From Bacteroidales bacterium (GTDB lineage: Bacteria > Bacteroidota > Bacteroidia > Bacteroidales > Bacteroidaceae): a DNA stretch of 64,000 nucleotides. The position numbers and the translations under genes were made by a program. Positions 17,599-27,498 of the stretch are shown in pieces. The stretch covers positions 1 through 64,000 of the forward strand of contig JAATGU010000043.1 of the NCBI GenBank assembly GCA_015654535.1, written 5' to 3'. The first letter of the stretch is position 1; every line of letters begins with the position of its first letter. A model generated the notes under the pieces. The model made no database searches. It was not told the DNA's origin and saw nothing but the letters and a program-made list of their open reading frames with translations.

Positions 17599-18705
17599 AT
17601 GGAAAGAAAAGAACGTAGAGATTTCCTAAAAAAAGCAGCTTTTGCTGGAGCTTCCGCAATGGTGATTCCTTCCCTTATGGGATTTAAAGAAGAAGAAAGC
17701 ATTGGTCGGATAGGAGAATTGAAACCAAACGGTTCCATCGAAAGCAAATTGATTGTACCTAAAAGTAATGCTCTTAAAATTACTGGTACATTTCTCGATG
17801 AAATATCACACGATATTCCTCACCAAAATTGGGGCGAGAAGGAATGGGACTTGGATTTCCGCTATATGAAAAGTATGGGTATCGATACAGTTATAATGAT
17901 TCGTTCCGGTTACCGAAAATTTGTGACTTACCCTTCGGAATACTTACTTAAGAAAAAAGGATGCTACATGCCATCCGTTGATCTACTGGATATGTATCTT
18001 CGCTTAGCTGAGAGATATGGAATGAAGTTCTACTTTGGGTTGTATGATTCTGGCCGTTATTGGGATACGGGCGATATGTCTTGGGAAGTAGAAGATAACA
18101 AATATGTGATTGATGAAGTGTGGCGCAAGTACGGTTCCAAATATAAGAGCTTTGGTGGATGGTATATTAGTGGAGAAATTAGCCGGGCCACCAAAGGGGC
18201 GATTGGTGCTTTCCGCGATATGGGCAAACAATGCAAGGATGTTTCGGGCGGATTGCCTACTTTCATTTCTCCTTGGATTGATGGAAAGAAGGCGGTGATG
18301 GCTAATGGCTCTGGATTAAGTAAAGCGGATGCAGTGTCTGTGGAGCAACATGAAAAAGAATGGAATGAAATCTTTGATGGAATCCATGATGTGGTTGATG
18401 CTTGTGCTTTTCAGGATGGTCACATAGATTATGATGAATTGGATGCTTTTTTTGCTGTGAATAAAAAGCTGGCCGACAGGTATCACATGCAGTGCTGGAC
18501 CAATGCAGAGTCTTTCGATCGCGACATGCCTATTAAGTTTTTTCCTATCAAGTTTGATAAACTCCGTTTGAAACTGGAAGCTGCTAAACGTGCCGGATAT
18601 GATAAAGGCATTACCTTTGAATTCTCTCATTTTATGAGCCCGCAGTCGGCTTACGCTCAGGCAGGACATCTTTACGATCGTTATAAAGAATACTTTGGAA
18701 TATAA
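17599..18705 (+). CDS. DUF4434 protein with twin-arginine signal (copy 1)
   Basis: 368 aa. The N-terminus ERRDFLKKAAFAGASAMVIPSLMG fits a twin-arginine (Tat) signal. The remainder looks like a TIM-barrel of the DUF4434 family, which is distantly related to glycoside hydrolases: TFLDEISHDIPHQNWG, DTVIMIRSGYR, YFGLYDSGRYW, GGWYISGEISR, ACAFQDGHID, CWTNAESFDRDMP and TFEFSHFMSP. The conserved acidic residues in ISGEISR, FQDG and NAESFD are candidates for catalysis, by inference only. It is about 60% identical by eye to the protein at 21505-22584. It lies between the flavoprotein and sugar porter genes with tight spacing. Confidence 0.8.
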   Translation: MERKERRDFLKKAAFAGASAMVIPSLMGFKEEESIGRIGELKPNGSIESKLIVPKSNALKITGTFLDEISHDIPHQNWGEKEWDLDFRYMKSMGIDTVIMIRSGYRKFVTYPSEYLLKKKGCYMPSVDLLDMYLRLAERYGMKFYFGLYDSGRYWDTGDMSWEVEDNKYVIDEVWRKYGSKYKSFGGWYISGEISRATKGAIGAFRDMGKQCKDVSGGLPTFISPWIDGKKAVMANGSGLSKADAVSVEQHEKEWNEIFDGIHDVVDACAFQDGHIDYDELDAFFAVNKKLADRYHMQCWTNAESFDRDMPIKFFPIKFDKLRLKLEAAKRAGYDKGITFEFSHFMSPQSAYAQAGHLYDRYKEYFGI

Positions 18706-18711
18706 TAAAAC

Positions 18712-20115
18712 ATGATGAAATCAACAGTGAATCTTGGCTATGTTATTTTTCTGTCGGTTGTAGCTGCTTTGGGAGGATTCCTTTTTGGCTATGATACGGC
18801 GGTAATTTCGGGTACAATAGCCCCAGTTACTTCTCTTTTTTCTCTCGACTCCATTCAACAGGGATGGTTTGTAGGCTGTGCATTGGTAGGCTCTATTGCT
18901 GGCGTACTTTGTGCGGGTGTTTTGAGTGACCATTTCGGAAGAAAAAAAACCATGATTTTATCAGCCATTCTTTTTTCTATTTCGGGTATTGGCTGCGCTA
19001 TTTCTGTTAACTTTCATCAGTTAGTGCTTTACCGAATTATTGGTGGAGTAGGCATAGGAGTGGTTTCTATTATTTCTCCTCTTTATATATCCGAAGTTTC
19101 TGTCTCTAAATATAGAGGCAGGCTCGTTTCACTTTATCAGTTAGCCGTTACTGTTGGTTTTTTAGGTGCTTATCTAGTAAACTATTGGCTATTACAATAT
19201 TCTCTTGACGGAGCAGCAAATCTTTCTCATCCGGCATTGCTGAAGATTTTCCATACAGAAGCGTGGAGGGGTATGTTGGGCATGGAATCTCTTCCTGCGT
19301 TGCTTTTTTTTCTGATAATATTTTTTATACCTGAAAGTCCACGCTGGTTAATCCTTAAGAAAAAAGAATCACCAGCTCAACGTATTCTGCAACGTATTTA
19401 TGGAAATAAAGAAGATGTGCAGTTTGAATTAAATGAAACTAGGCAAGCATCCCAGTCAGAAACAAAATCGGAATGGAGATTGATTCTGAAACCGGGAATC
19501 TTTAAAGCAATACTTATTGGAGTAGCTATTGCTATTCTAGGACAGTTTATGGGAGTTAACGCAGTACTTTATTACGGACCAACAATCTTTGAAAGTAGTG
19601 GACTTTCAGGTGGTGACTCATTATTTTATCAGGTATTGGTGGGTGTGGTGAATATGCTGACTACCGTACTGGCTATGGCTATTATTGACAAGGTGGGACG
19701 TAAGAAACTGGTCTACTATGGAGTATCCGGTATGATACTTACTTTGTTTTTCATTGCCTTTTATTTTATCAAAGGAGAAGCGTTAGGTATTTCAAATGTC
19801 TTTCTTCTTGTCTGCTTCTTGGCATACATCTTCTGTTGTGCTGTTTCCATCTGTGCGGTAATCTGGGTGTTACTCTCCGAAATGTATCCTATTAAAGTCC
19901 GCGGACTGGCTATGTCCATTGCAGGATTTTCCTTGTGGATAGGAACGTTTCTTATCGGTCAGCTCACTCCTTGGATGCTCGAAAATCTTACTCCGGCAGG
20001 AACATTTATTCTTTTTGCTGCGATGTGTGTGCCTTATATTCTGATCATTTGGAAATTAGTGCCTGAAACAACTGGTAAATCTTTGGAGGAGATTGAAAAG
20101 ATGTGGGATAAATAG
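18712..20115 (+). CDS. MFS sugar porter family transporter
   Basis: A 467-aa inner-membrane symporter with about 12 helices and all sugar-porter signatures: GGFLFGYDTAVISG at helix 1, SDHFGRKK after helix 2, IISPLYISEVSVSKYRGRLVSLYQ after helix 4, PESPRWL in the central loop, DKVGRKK in the second half, and the C-terminal PETTGKSLEEIE. Relatives such as XylE take up hexoses or pentoses with protons. It starts 6 bp after the DUF4434 gene, within the cluster, so it most likely imports the monosaccharide released by the cluster enzymes. Specificity is not readable. Confidence 0.9.
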   Translation: MMKSTVNLGYVIFLSVVAALGGFLFGYDTAVISGTIAPVTSLFSLDSIQQGWFVGCALVGSIAGVLCAGVLSDHFGRKKTMILSAILFSISGIGCAISVNFHQLVLYRIIGGVGIGVVSIISPLYISEVSVSKYRGRLVSLYQLAVTVGFLGAYLVNYWLLQYSLDGAANLSHPALLKIFHTEAWRGMLGMESLPALLFFLIIFFIPESPRWLILKKKESPAQRILQRIYGNKEDVQFELNETRQASQSETKSEWRLILKPGIFKAILIGVAIAILGQFMGVNAVLYYGPTIFESSGLSGGDSLFYQVLVGVVNMLTTVLAMAIIDKVGRKKLVYYGVSGMILTLFFIAFYFIKGEALGISNVFLLVCFLAYIFCCAVSICAVIWVLLSEMYPIKVRGLAMSIAGFSLWIGTFLIGQLTPWMLENLTPAGTFILFAAMCVPYILIIWKLVPETTGKSLEEIEKMWDK

Positions 20116-20137
20116 GATCATATTTCAAGTAATGTTT

Positions 20138-20161
20138 TTATTTAAGAGTAAACTTAAATAA
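20138..20161. repeat. 24-bp inverted repeat between sugar porter and epimerase genes
   Basis: TTATTTAAG (20138-20146) and its exact complement CTTAAATAA (20153-20161) with a 6-nt spacer, in a 167-bp gap. It could be an operator, a weak hairpin within the operon message, or chance in A/T-rich DNA. No T-tract follows, so it is not a standard terminator. Confidence 0.4.
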
Positions 20162-20282
20162 GATATTCTGTATACTTTTTTATAAATACTGTAGACCTTA
20201 TTGCGGTAAGATGTACGCTTAATTATAAATATTAGCGAGATTAACTAAAAACTTTAAATAAAGAACATATAAAAACTGTATT

Positions 20283-21449
20283 ATGGATTTTAAAAAATTA
20301 GCAAAACAATACAAAGATGAACTCTTAAATAGTGTTCTTCCTTTCTGGCTTGATAACTCACAAGATAAAGAGTTTGGAGGTTATTTTAGTTGTCTGGACA
20401 GAGATGGTTCTGTTTTTGATACCGACAAGTTTATCTGGCTTCAAGGGCGTGAGGTCTGGATGTTTTCCATGCTTTACAATAAAGTAGAGAAGAAACAAGA
20501 ATGGTTGGATTGTGCTGTGCAAGGAGGAGAGTTCCTGAAAAAATATGGCCATGATGGTAATTATAACTGGTACTTTTCACTCGATCGGGAAGGGAAACCA
20601 TTGATTGAACCCTACAACATATTTTCCTATACCTTTGCCACAATGGCTTTTGGACAACTTAGTCTGGCTGCCGGGAATGATGAATATGCAGAGATTGCAA
20701 AAAAAACCTTTGATATCATTCTTTCCAAGGTAGACAATCCCAAAGGAATATGGAACAAGGTACATCCGGGAACCCGTGATTTGAAGAACTTTGCTTTGCC
20801 AATGATTCTATGCAATCTTGCATTGGAAATAGAACCATTATTGGATAAAGAATTTCTGAATAAAACGATTGATACATGTATCCACGAAGTGATGGAAGTC
20901 TTTTACCGTCCCGAATTAGGAGGCATTATCATTGAAAACGTAACTACAGATGGAAAACTCTCTGATACTTTTGATGGACGTTTAGTAAATCCCGGGCATT
21001 CCATTGAAGCTATGTGGTTTATTATGGACTTGGGGAAACGCCTGAATCGTCCTGACTTGATAGAGAAAGCAAAGGATATCACACTAACCATGCTCAACTA
21101 CGGTTGGGACAAAGAATTCGGTGGAATCTATTACTTTATGGATCGACTAGGACGACCTACTCAGCAACTTGAATGGGATCAGAAACTTTGGTGGGTGCAT
21201 ATTGAAACCATGATTTCGTTGCTTAAAGCATATCAGTTAACTGGATCAAAAGAATGTTTGGAATGGTTTGAAAAAGTTCACGATTATGTATGGTCTCATT
21301 TCAAAGACGAGGAATATCCAGAATGGTACGGCTATCTTAATCGTCGAGGAGAAGTTCTTCTTTCCCTCAAAGGAGGCAAATGGAAGGGCTGTTTTCATGT
21401 CCCACGCGGACTTTATCAATGCTGGCAGGTACTTGAGCAATTGGAGTGA
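20283..21449 (+). CDS. AGE-family sugar 2-epimerase/isomerase
   Basis: A 388-aa (alpha/alpha)6-barrel enzyme of the N-acylglucosamine 2-epimerase family, cytoplasmic (no signal). The family includes GlcNAc/ManNAc 2-epimerases, cellobiose 2-epimerases and mannose-glucose isomerases. Active-site residues are visible: Arg56 in WLQGREVW, His239 in NPGHSIEA, His306 in WWVHIET and His372 in GCFHVPRG. The length fits the GlcNAc 2-epimerase side of the family, but the specificity cannot be fixed by eye. Next to the sugar porter it probably funnels the imported sugar into central amino-sugar or hexose metabolism. Confidence 0.88.
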   Translation: MDFKKLAKQYKDELLNSVLPFWLDNSQDKEFGGYFSCLDRDGSVFDTDKFIWLQGREVWMFSMLYNKVEKKQEWLDCAVQGGEFLKKYGHDGNYNWYFSLDREGKPLIEPYNIFSYTFATMAFGQLSLAAGNDEYAEIAKKTFDIILSKVDNPKGIWNKVHPGTRDLKNFALPMILCNLALEIEPLLDKEFLNKTIDTCIHEVMEVFYRPELGGIIIENVTTDGKLSDTFDGRLVNPGHSIEAMWFIMDLGKRLNRPDLIEKAKDITLTMLNYGWDKEFGGIYYFMDRLGRPTQQLEWDQKLWWVHIETMISLLKAYQLTGSKECLEWFEKVHDYVWSHFKDEEYPEWYGYLNRRGEVLLSLKGGKWKGCFHVPRGLYQCWQVLEQLE

Positions 21450-21504
21450 GGAATGTTTTAATTGTTAATCCAATAATGAAAGAATAAATTTAATATTGAA
21501 TCTA

Positions 21505-22584
21505 ATGATCAATCAACGTAGAAATTTTTTAAAAGGAGTGTTGGCTGCATCTTCTTTGATGGTAGGTCAGAAGCTATTTGCTTCTCACAAAATGATTGAG
21601 TCTACTCGGTCAGCTTTTGATGCCACTGTTAAAGACTCTTTTGTCACTCCAAATGTGATGAAAGGGATGCCTATTCATGCTACCTTTTTAGATGAAATCA
21701 GTTGGGATATTCCTCATCAGAACTGGGGAGTAAAAGACTGGGATAAAGATTTCCTCGCTATGAAGAAAATGGGAATCAACACAGTGGTGATGATTCGTTC
21801 TGGATTGGGTCGGTGGATTGCCGCTCCCTTTGAATCAATTCTTAAAGATGAAGATGTATATTATCCTCCCGTTGATCTTGTAGAGATGTTCCTGACTTTA
21901 GCCGATAAGTATGTCATGGCTTTTTATTTTGGAATGTATGACTCCGGAAAGTACTGGATAGAAGGACAATTTCAAAAAGAAATTGATCTGAACATGCACC
22001 TCATAGATGAAGTATGGAAAAAGTATGGACATCATAAATCCTTTCAAGGCTGGTATCTTTCACAGGAGATTAGTCGCCGCACAAAGAACATGTCTAAAAT
22101 CTATGCTCAAGTGGGAAAGCATGCAAAAGAAGTATCGGGCAATTTAACAACACTTGTTTCTCCTTATATTCATGGAGTGAAAACGGATCAAGTAATGGCT
22201 GGAGATAAAGCTCTTTCTGTTAAAGAGCACGAAGAAGAGTGGGCTGAAATTCTGAATAATGTGCAAGGTGCGGTAGATATCTTGGCGTTTCAGGACGGTC
22301 AGGTGGATTATCATGAATTATATGATTATCTGGTGGTCAATAAGAAGCTAGCAGGTAGATATAATATGAAATGTTGGACAAATATCGAATCTTTTGATCG
22401 GGATATGCCCATTCGTTTTCTCCCTATAAAGTGGGAAAAACTTTTGCTAAAACTAGAAGCTGCACGGAAGGCCGGTATGGAAAAAGCCATAACATTTGAG
22501 TTCTCTCATTTTATGAGTCCTAATTCCACTTATCTACAAGCCGGACACTTGTACGAACGTTACCGAGAACATCTCCTAATATGA
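21505..22584 (+). CDS. DUF4434 protein with twin-arginine signal (copy 2)
   Basis: 359 aa, start taken at the ATG at 21505 rather than the in-frame TTG at 21496. The N-terminus MINQRRNFLKGVLAASSLMVG is a Tat-like signal. The core repeats the copy-1 landmarks: TFLDEISWDIPHQNWG, NTVVMIRSGLG, YFGMYDSGKYW, GWYLSQEISRR, LAFQDGQVDYHEL, CWTNIESFDRDMP and TFEFSHFMSP. In copy 2 the loop ISGEISR becomes LSQEISR. The two copies flank the sugar porter and epimerase genes, so they arose by duplication and were kept apart. Function unknown; probably a secreted glycan-acting barrel. Confidence 0.8.
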   Translation: MINQRRNFLKGVLAASSLMVGQKLFASHKMIESTRSAFDATVKDSFVTPNVMKGMPIHATFLDEISWDIPHQNWGVKDWDKDFLAMKKMGINTVVMIRSGLGRWIAAPFESILKDEDVYYPPVDLVEMFLTLADKYVMAFYFGMYDSGKYWIEGQFQKEIDLNMHLIDEVWKKYGHHKSFQGWYLSQEISRRTKNMSKIYAQVGKHAKEVSGNLTTLVSPYIHGVKTDQVMAGDKALSVKEHEEEWAEILNNVQGAVDILAFQDGQVDYHELYDYLVVNKKLAGRYNMKCWTNIESFDRDMPIRFLPIKWEKLLLKLEAARKAGMEKAITFEFSHFMSPNSTYLQAGHLYERYREHLLI

Positions 22585-22636
22585 AAACCTAAATTGAAGA
22601 TAATAATATTTTTATTTACCTTAAAAATTGATTAAA

Positions 22637-25600
22637 ATGAAAAGAAAAGTGAAATGGGGAGAGAGGCTGTTGGCTTCTTTTGTATGCTCGTTATTTTTAA
22701 TGAGTATGCACGCTCAAGTGAGTGTTACCGGTACTGTCTTTGACTCTCAGAATGAGCCCTTGGTCGGAGCTTCTGTAGCTGTTAAAGGCACTACAAATGG
22801 AACAATCACAGATATAGATGGAAAGTATCTATTGAAGATGCCTAATGCAAATGTAACATTGGTTTTTTCCTTTATTGGCTTTGATAAGCAAGAAGTAGCA
22901 TTAAAAGGAAGAACATCTTTGAAAGTAATTCTAAAAGACAATGCAAAAACAACAGATGAAGTTATTGTTGTAGGGTATGGCACTCAGAAAAAATCTTCAT
23001 TGACTGGTTCAGTATCACAAATTAGAGGGGATGAATTACTAAAATCTCCATCAACTAATATTTCTAGTATGTTAGGAGGGCGTCTACCTGGCATTGCTTC
23101 TGTTCAGGAATCGGGTGAGCCTGGCTTAGATCAAGCTACACTTACTATACGGGGATCTAGAATTTCTGCCGTTTATATTGTAGATGGTATGCCACGTTCT
23201 ATTAATGATATTGATCCTAATGATATTGAAAGTGTTTCTGTTTTGAAAGATGGTGCGGCAGCTGCTGTATACGGATTGAAAGCTTCCGGAGGTGTCATTA
23301 TTGTAACTACTAAAAAAGGTAAAGAAGGTAAATCGAAAATTACATACGATGGCTCATACGGCGTTTCAATGAATGCTAATTTTCCTAAATTTATGAATGG
23401 CCCGCAGTTTGCGTATTATTATAACATGGCTGATATGATGGATAAATTGGCTAGTGGAAGCATTAGTAGTAAAGATCAGTATGTACCAATATTTACACAG
23501 GACGATATTGCAAAAATGCAGAATGGTGATCCTACGGATGGATGGGATAATGTAGATTACATAGATAAGGTTTTCGGCACGGGTACGAATCAGAAACATA
23601 ACGTAACTATTCAAGGTGGTACTGAGCAGATGCGATATTTTGCTTCTTTAGGATATTTGGGACAGACAGGCAATATTGATGAATTTACTTATCGTCGATA
23701 TAATTTACGTACTAATATTGACGCTGATATTGCAAGAAATCTGAAAGTTACTCTTGGAGTGGCAGGAAATGTCGGACGCCGTCAGACCCCTGGGTTTGCT
23801 TCCGGAGGTACGGATGCCAATTCGGACTTAGGAGAACAGGGTTGGTTATCTATTGCACATCAAACGATTGCTATGCATCCCTATCTTCCGGAAAAATACA
23901 ACGGTTATTATACGGCGACTCCTGCACGAAATACTGGATTGGCTCAAAGTCCTTTGGCTGCTATCTATGAGTCCGGATACAAAAAAACACGGAGCGTTGA
24001 TCTTCAGACTAACTTTACATTACAGTATAATGTACCTTGGGTAAAAGGCTTGAGTTTGAAGGCGACTGGTGCCTATGATTATAGCACATCTTATAATAAA
24101 AACTTAAATACGCCTTATCAAGTTAACGCAATTAAATTACCTGATTCAACAAGCAAATTAGGATATACACTCACACAAGATCCACGTTCAAAATCTTCTA
24201 TTACGTTGGGCGAAGGTCAAGTTACTTCCGAACAGTTAGTGGGTCAGGGGAGTCTTAATTATATCAACTCATTTGGAAAACACAATATTGATTTAATGGG
24301 ATTGGTTGAAATACGTGATAACAAGTCTAATTCACTTTCTGCTTATGCAAAGAATATTAGTTTTGCGGAACTTCCTGAATTAGGGCTAGGTGTTGCAGAT
24401 GATGATCCTATAGGTGGAAATAGTAATGCATCGCGTGTGCTGGGTTATGTATTCCGTCTAAAATACGATTATGATAGTAAATACTTGGCCGAAGTTACAG
24501 GACGTTATGATGGCTCTTATGTTTTTGCGGGTAATGTAAGTGGTAAGCGTTGGGGCTTGTTCCCATCTGGATCTGTAGCATGGAGAATTTCGAAAGAAGA
24601 TTTTATGTCTGATCTTACATTTATTGATGACTTAAAAGTCCGTGCTTCTGCAGGTTTGCTTGGTAACAATGGTGTTTCTGAATATTCTTTTTTAAGTACT
24701 TATAGTTATGATAATAAAGTCTCTTTGAATGGGGCAATGCAAGATGCGCTTTATACCAGTGTTATCGCTAATCCTAACCTAACATGGGAGAAAACACTTT
24801 CTTATAACATCGGGTATGATTTATCTATGTGGAATGGTTTGTTCGGGATGGAGTTCGATGCATTTTATAATTATACTTATGATATACTACAACTTATGGG
24901 TAGTGGCTATCCGCCTTCAATGGGAAAGTACTATCCTACTTATGCCAATTATAGTAAAACAGATGCGAAAGGTTTTGAAGTCCTTTTGAAGCATCATCAT
25001 AAGTTTACGTTGGGTGGAAAACCATTTGCTTATGGGATTAGCACTAATATTACTTATGCAAGAAATCGTTGGTTACGTTATCCTGATGAGGCTAATTCAC
25101 CTGAAATACAAAAGGTAACTGGAACGAGAATAAATGCGATTTCTGGATGGACTGCAGAAGGGTTATTTCGTTCAGAAGAAGAAATTGATAATTCAGCATG
25201 GTATGGCAGTCGGCCAAATTTAGGCGATATTAAGTACAAAGATATTAATGGTGATGGTAAAATTGATAGCCAAGATCGTGGGCGAATAGGACGAAGCAAT
25301 ACACCAGAGTTGACATTCGGAATAAATCTGAATGCTCAATGGAATGGTTTCGATGTGAATGCTCAGTTTACAGGCGGTGCATTATTTGATGTATCGCTTA
25401 CCGGAACTTACTATAATGGGTATGACGATAACACCATTTGGACGCAAACCTTTAAAGAAGGAGCAAATTCTCCACTCTTTTTGGTTCAAAATGCTTATAG
25501 TATAGAGAATCCGAACGGTACTTTCCCTCGTATAACTTTAGGCTCTGCAAGTCATGGTGGTGATAACGGCCTGGCTTCAACTTTTTGGTTCCGTGATGGA

Positions 25601-25819
25601 AAATACATTCGTTTGAAATCAGCACAACTGGGCTATACTATTCCTCAAAATATAGTAAAAAGGATGGGAGCTGAAAATTTGAGACTATTTGTTGAAGGAT
25701 CTAATATCTTTACTATTAGTGGGCTTCCTAGTGGTATAGATCCTGAATCTCCAGGAGTAAACAACGGATATTATCCGCAGCAAAAAACTTTTATGGGGGG
25801 TATTACACTTACATTCTAA
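22637..25819 (+). CDS. SusC/RagA-type TonB-linked outer-membrane transporter (locus 1)
   Basis: 1060 aa from the ATG at 22637 (the frame extends to a TTG at 22628). Signal peptide, then a carboxypeptidase-D-like regulatory domain (VTGTVFDSQNEPLVGASVAVKGT), the SusC hallmark DEVIVVGYGTQKKSSLTGSVSQ, a plug domain (about 110-230), and a 22-strand barrel ending in phenylalanine (MGGITLTF). It imports oligosaccharides with energy from TonB. There is no N-terminal STN signalling domain, so it is not expected to talk to an anti-sigma factor. The SusD partner follows after 10 bp. Confidence 0.95.
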   Translation: MKRKVKWGERLLASFVCSLFLMSMHAQVSVTGTVFDSQNEPLVGASVAVKGTTNGTITDIDGKYLLKMPNANVTLVFSFIGFDKQEVALKGRTSLKVILKDNAKTTDEVIVVGYGTQKKSSLTGSVSQIRGDELLKSPSTNISSMLGGRLPGIASVQESGEPGLDQATLTIRGSRISAVYIVDGMPRSINDIDPNDIESVSVLKDGAAAAVYGLKASGGVIIVTTKKGKEGKSKITYDGSYGVSMNANFPKFMNGPQFAYYYNMADMMDKLASGSISSKDQYVPIFTQDDIAKMQNGDPTDGWDNVDYIDKVFGTGTNQKHNVTIQGGTEQMRYFASLGYLGQTGNIDEFTYRRYNLRTNIDADIARNLKVTLGVAGNVGRRQTPGFASGGTDANSDLGEQGWLSIAHQTIAMHPYLPEKYNGYYTATPARNTGLAQSPLAAIYESGYKKTRSVDLQTNFTLQYNVPWVKGLSLKATGAYDYSTSYNKNLNTPYQVNAIKLPDSTSKLGYTLTQDPRSKSSITLGEGQVTSEQLVGQGSLNYINSFGKHNIDLMGLVEIRDNKSNSLSAYAKNISFAELPELGLGVADDDPIGGNSNASRVLGYVFRLKYDYDSKYLAEVTGRYDGSYVFAGNVSGKRWGLFPSGSVAWRISKEDFMSDLTFIDDLKVRASAGLLGNNGVSEYSFLSTYSYDNKVSLNGAMQDALYTSVIANPNLTWEKTLSYNIGYDLSMWNGLFGMEFDAFYNYTYDILQLMGSGYPPSMGKYYPTYANYSKTDAKGFEVLLKHHHKFTLGGKPFAYGISTNITYARNRWLRYPDEANSPEIQKVTGTRINAISGWTAEGLFRSEEEIDNSAWYGSRPNLGDIKYKDINGDGKIDSQDRGRIGRSNTPELTFGINLNAQWNGFDVNAQFTGGALFDVSLTGTYYNGYDDNTIWTQTFKEGANSPLFLVQNAYSIENPNGTFPRITLGSASHGGDNGLASTFWFRDGKYIRLKSAQLGYTIPQNIVKRMGAENLRLFVEGSNIFTISGLPSGIDPESPGVNNGYYPQQKTFMGGITLTF

Positions 25820-25829
25820 CCTAATAAAA

Positions 25830-27476
25830 ATGAATTGTATGAAAACAAAAATAATAACTGCTCTATTGTTGGGGGCTTCACTGAGCTTTACAGCTTGCAA
25901 TGAATATCTGGATATGACTCCGACAGATAAAGTCTCCAATAAACTAACATGGAGCAAAGTTGAATATGCAGAGTTAGCCATTAATGATTTTTATCATTAC
26001 ATTAATTATTTCGGAAACTTTAGTGATGGACAATGTTCTGCAGGGAAAACGGAAGGTCTTACCGATCTTTTTAAGTATGGGTCGATGACTTACAATGCCC
26101 ATATGTATATACCTAATGAACTGGCTTATGGAGGGAGTGTTTTGACAGCCAATTACGTTTCTGTTTATTTGGGCAACTGGTCTACCGTTTATGAGGATGT
26201 TCGTCGGGTAAATGAGGGCATATATAATCTTAAGAAATACGGAACGTTTAGTGAAGACGATACTAATCGTTTGGAAGCTGAAATGCGCTTCTTTCGTGGT
26301 TTACTATACTTTGACTTAGTAAAACGCTATAAACAGGTAATTATCTATGATGAAGATCTTACTCAAATTCAAAAAAACAAAGCTTTAAGCACTGAAGAAG
26401 AAGGATGGGATTTTGTAGAAAAGGACTTGGAATATGCTGGTGAATATCTTCCGGCAAGCACTACCCCCAACGGTCGTTTAACCAGTGGTGCATCTTATGC
26501 TTTGCTTTCGCGTGCTATGTTGTATGCCGAGAGATGGGATGTTGCAAAAAGTGCAGCAGAAAAAGTGATGAAGATGGGGTATGCTCTGGAATCTAATTAT
26601 GCCGATGCTTTTAAAAGTAATAGTAAAGAAACGATCTTTCAATATACTTATGATAGAAGTGGTGTGACTCATAGCTTTGATAATTACTTTTCTCCTGGAG
26701 GAGATAAAGGAAATAATATGAGCGGCGGTTATGGAACACCTACTCAGGAGATGGTTGAATCGTTTGAATTGGCAACAGGAGGATTCCCTGATTGGTCAAC
26801 TTGGCACACCGAAACAGGAACTTCGGAAATTCCTCCATATGCGGATCTGGAACCGAGATTTCAGGCCACTGTGCTCTACAACGGTGCAACATGGAAAGGT
26901 CGTACGATTGAGCCCTATGTGGGAGGTACGGATGGTTGGTGTACTTGGAAAGATGACGCTGTTCCTGCAGGACGTACAACTACCGGTTATTATTTAAAAA
27001 AGTTAGTTGATGAAACTCATGATTTTACAACTCTTACTGCAAGTACGCAACCATGGATTGCATTCCGTTATGCAGAAGTCTTACTTAATTATGCTGAGGC
27101 TTGTTACAAATTGAATAATCCTGCAAATGCCAATGATGCAGTACGTGAAATTCGTGATCGTGTAAGCCTTCCATACACAGACAAAAGTGGGGATGAACTT
27201 ATGGCTGCTATTCGTCAGGAACGAAAAGTTGAATTGGCTTATGAAGGACTTTACTACTGGGACATGAGACGCTGGAAACTTGCAGATACAGCATTTACAG
27301 GTATTCGTGTTCATGGCTTAAAGATAGAGAAAAATGCAGACGAATCATTTAAGTACACTTATGTTGATTGTGATAAGCAAAATCGTAATTTCCCAACCAA
27401 AATGTATCAGATTCCTTTGCCTACTGATGAATTAAATAATAATACTGAAATAGTACAGTATGCTGAATGGAGATAA
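25830..27476 (+). CDS. SusD/RagB-type surface glycan-binding lipoprotein (locus 1)
   Basis: A 548-aa lipoprotein (signal ending FTAC; a second possible start is the ATG at 25839) that caps the SusC barrel and captures the glycan. The N-terminal CNEYLDMTPTDKVS, tetratricopeptide-like helices (RFFRGLLYFDLVKRYKQV) and the C-terminal LAYEGLYYWDMRRWKLAD are classic SusD features. It is paired with the preceding SusC gene. The ligand is unknown. Cluster context suggests the same glycan that the downstream phosphodiester glycosidase and esterase act on. Confidence 0.94.
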   Translation: MNCMKTKIITALLLGASLSFTACNEYLDMTPTDKVSNKLTWSKVEYAELAINDFYHYINYFGNFSDGQCSAGKTEGLTDLFKYGSMTYNAHMYIPNELAYGGSVLTANYVSVYLGNWSTVYEDVRRVNEGIYNLKKYGTFSEDDTNRLEAEMRFFRGLLYFDLVKRYKQVIIYDEDLTQIQKNKALSTEEEGWDFVEKDLEYAGEYLPASTTPNGRLTSGASYALLSRAMLYAERWDVAKSAAEKVMKMGYALESNYADAFKSNSKETIFQYTYDRSGVTHSFDNYFSPGGDKGNNMSGGYGTPTQEMVESFELATGGFPDWSTWHTETGTSEIPPYADLEPRFQATVLYNGATWKGRTIEPYVGGTDGWCTWKDDAVPAGRTTTGYYLKKLVDETHDFTTLTASTQPWIAFRYAEVLLNYAEACYKLNNPANANDAVREIRDRVSLPYTDKSGDELMAAIRQERKVELAYEGLYYWDMRRWKLADTAFTGIRVHGLKIEKNADESFKYTYVDCDKQNRNFPTKMYQIPLPTDELNNNTEIVQYAEWR

Positions 27477-27498
27477 AACATTAAATTTAAATATGATT

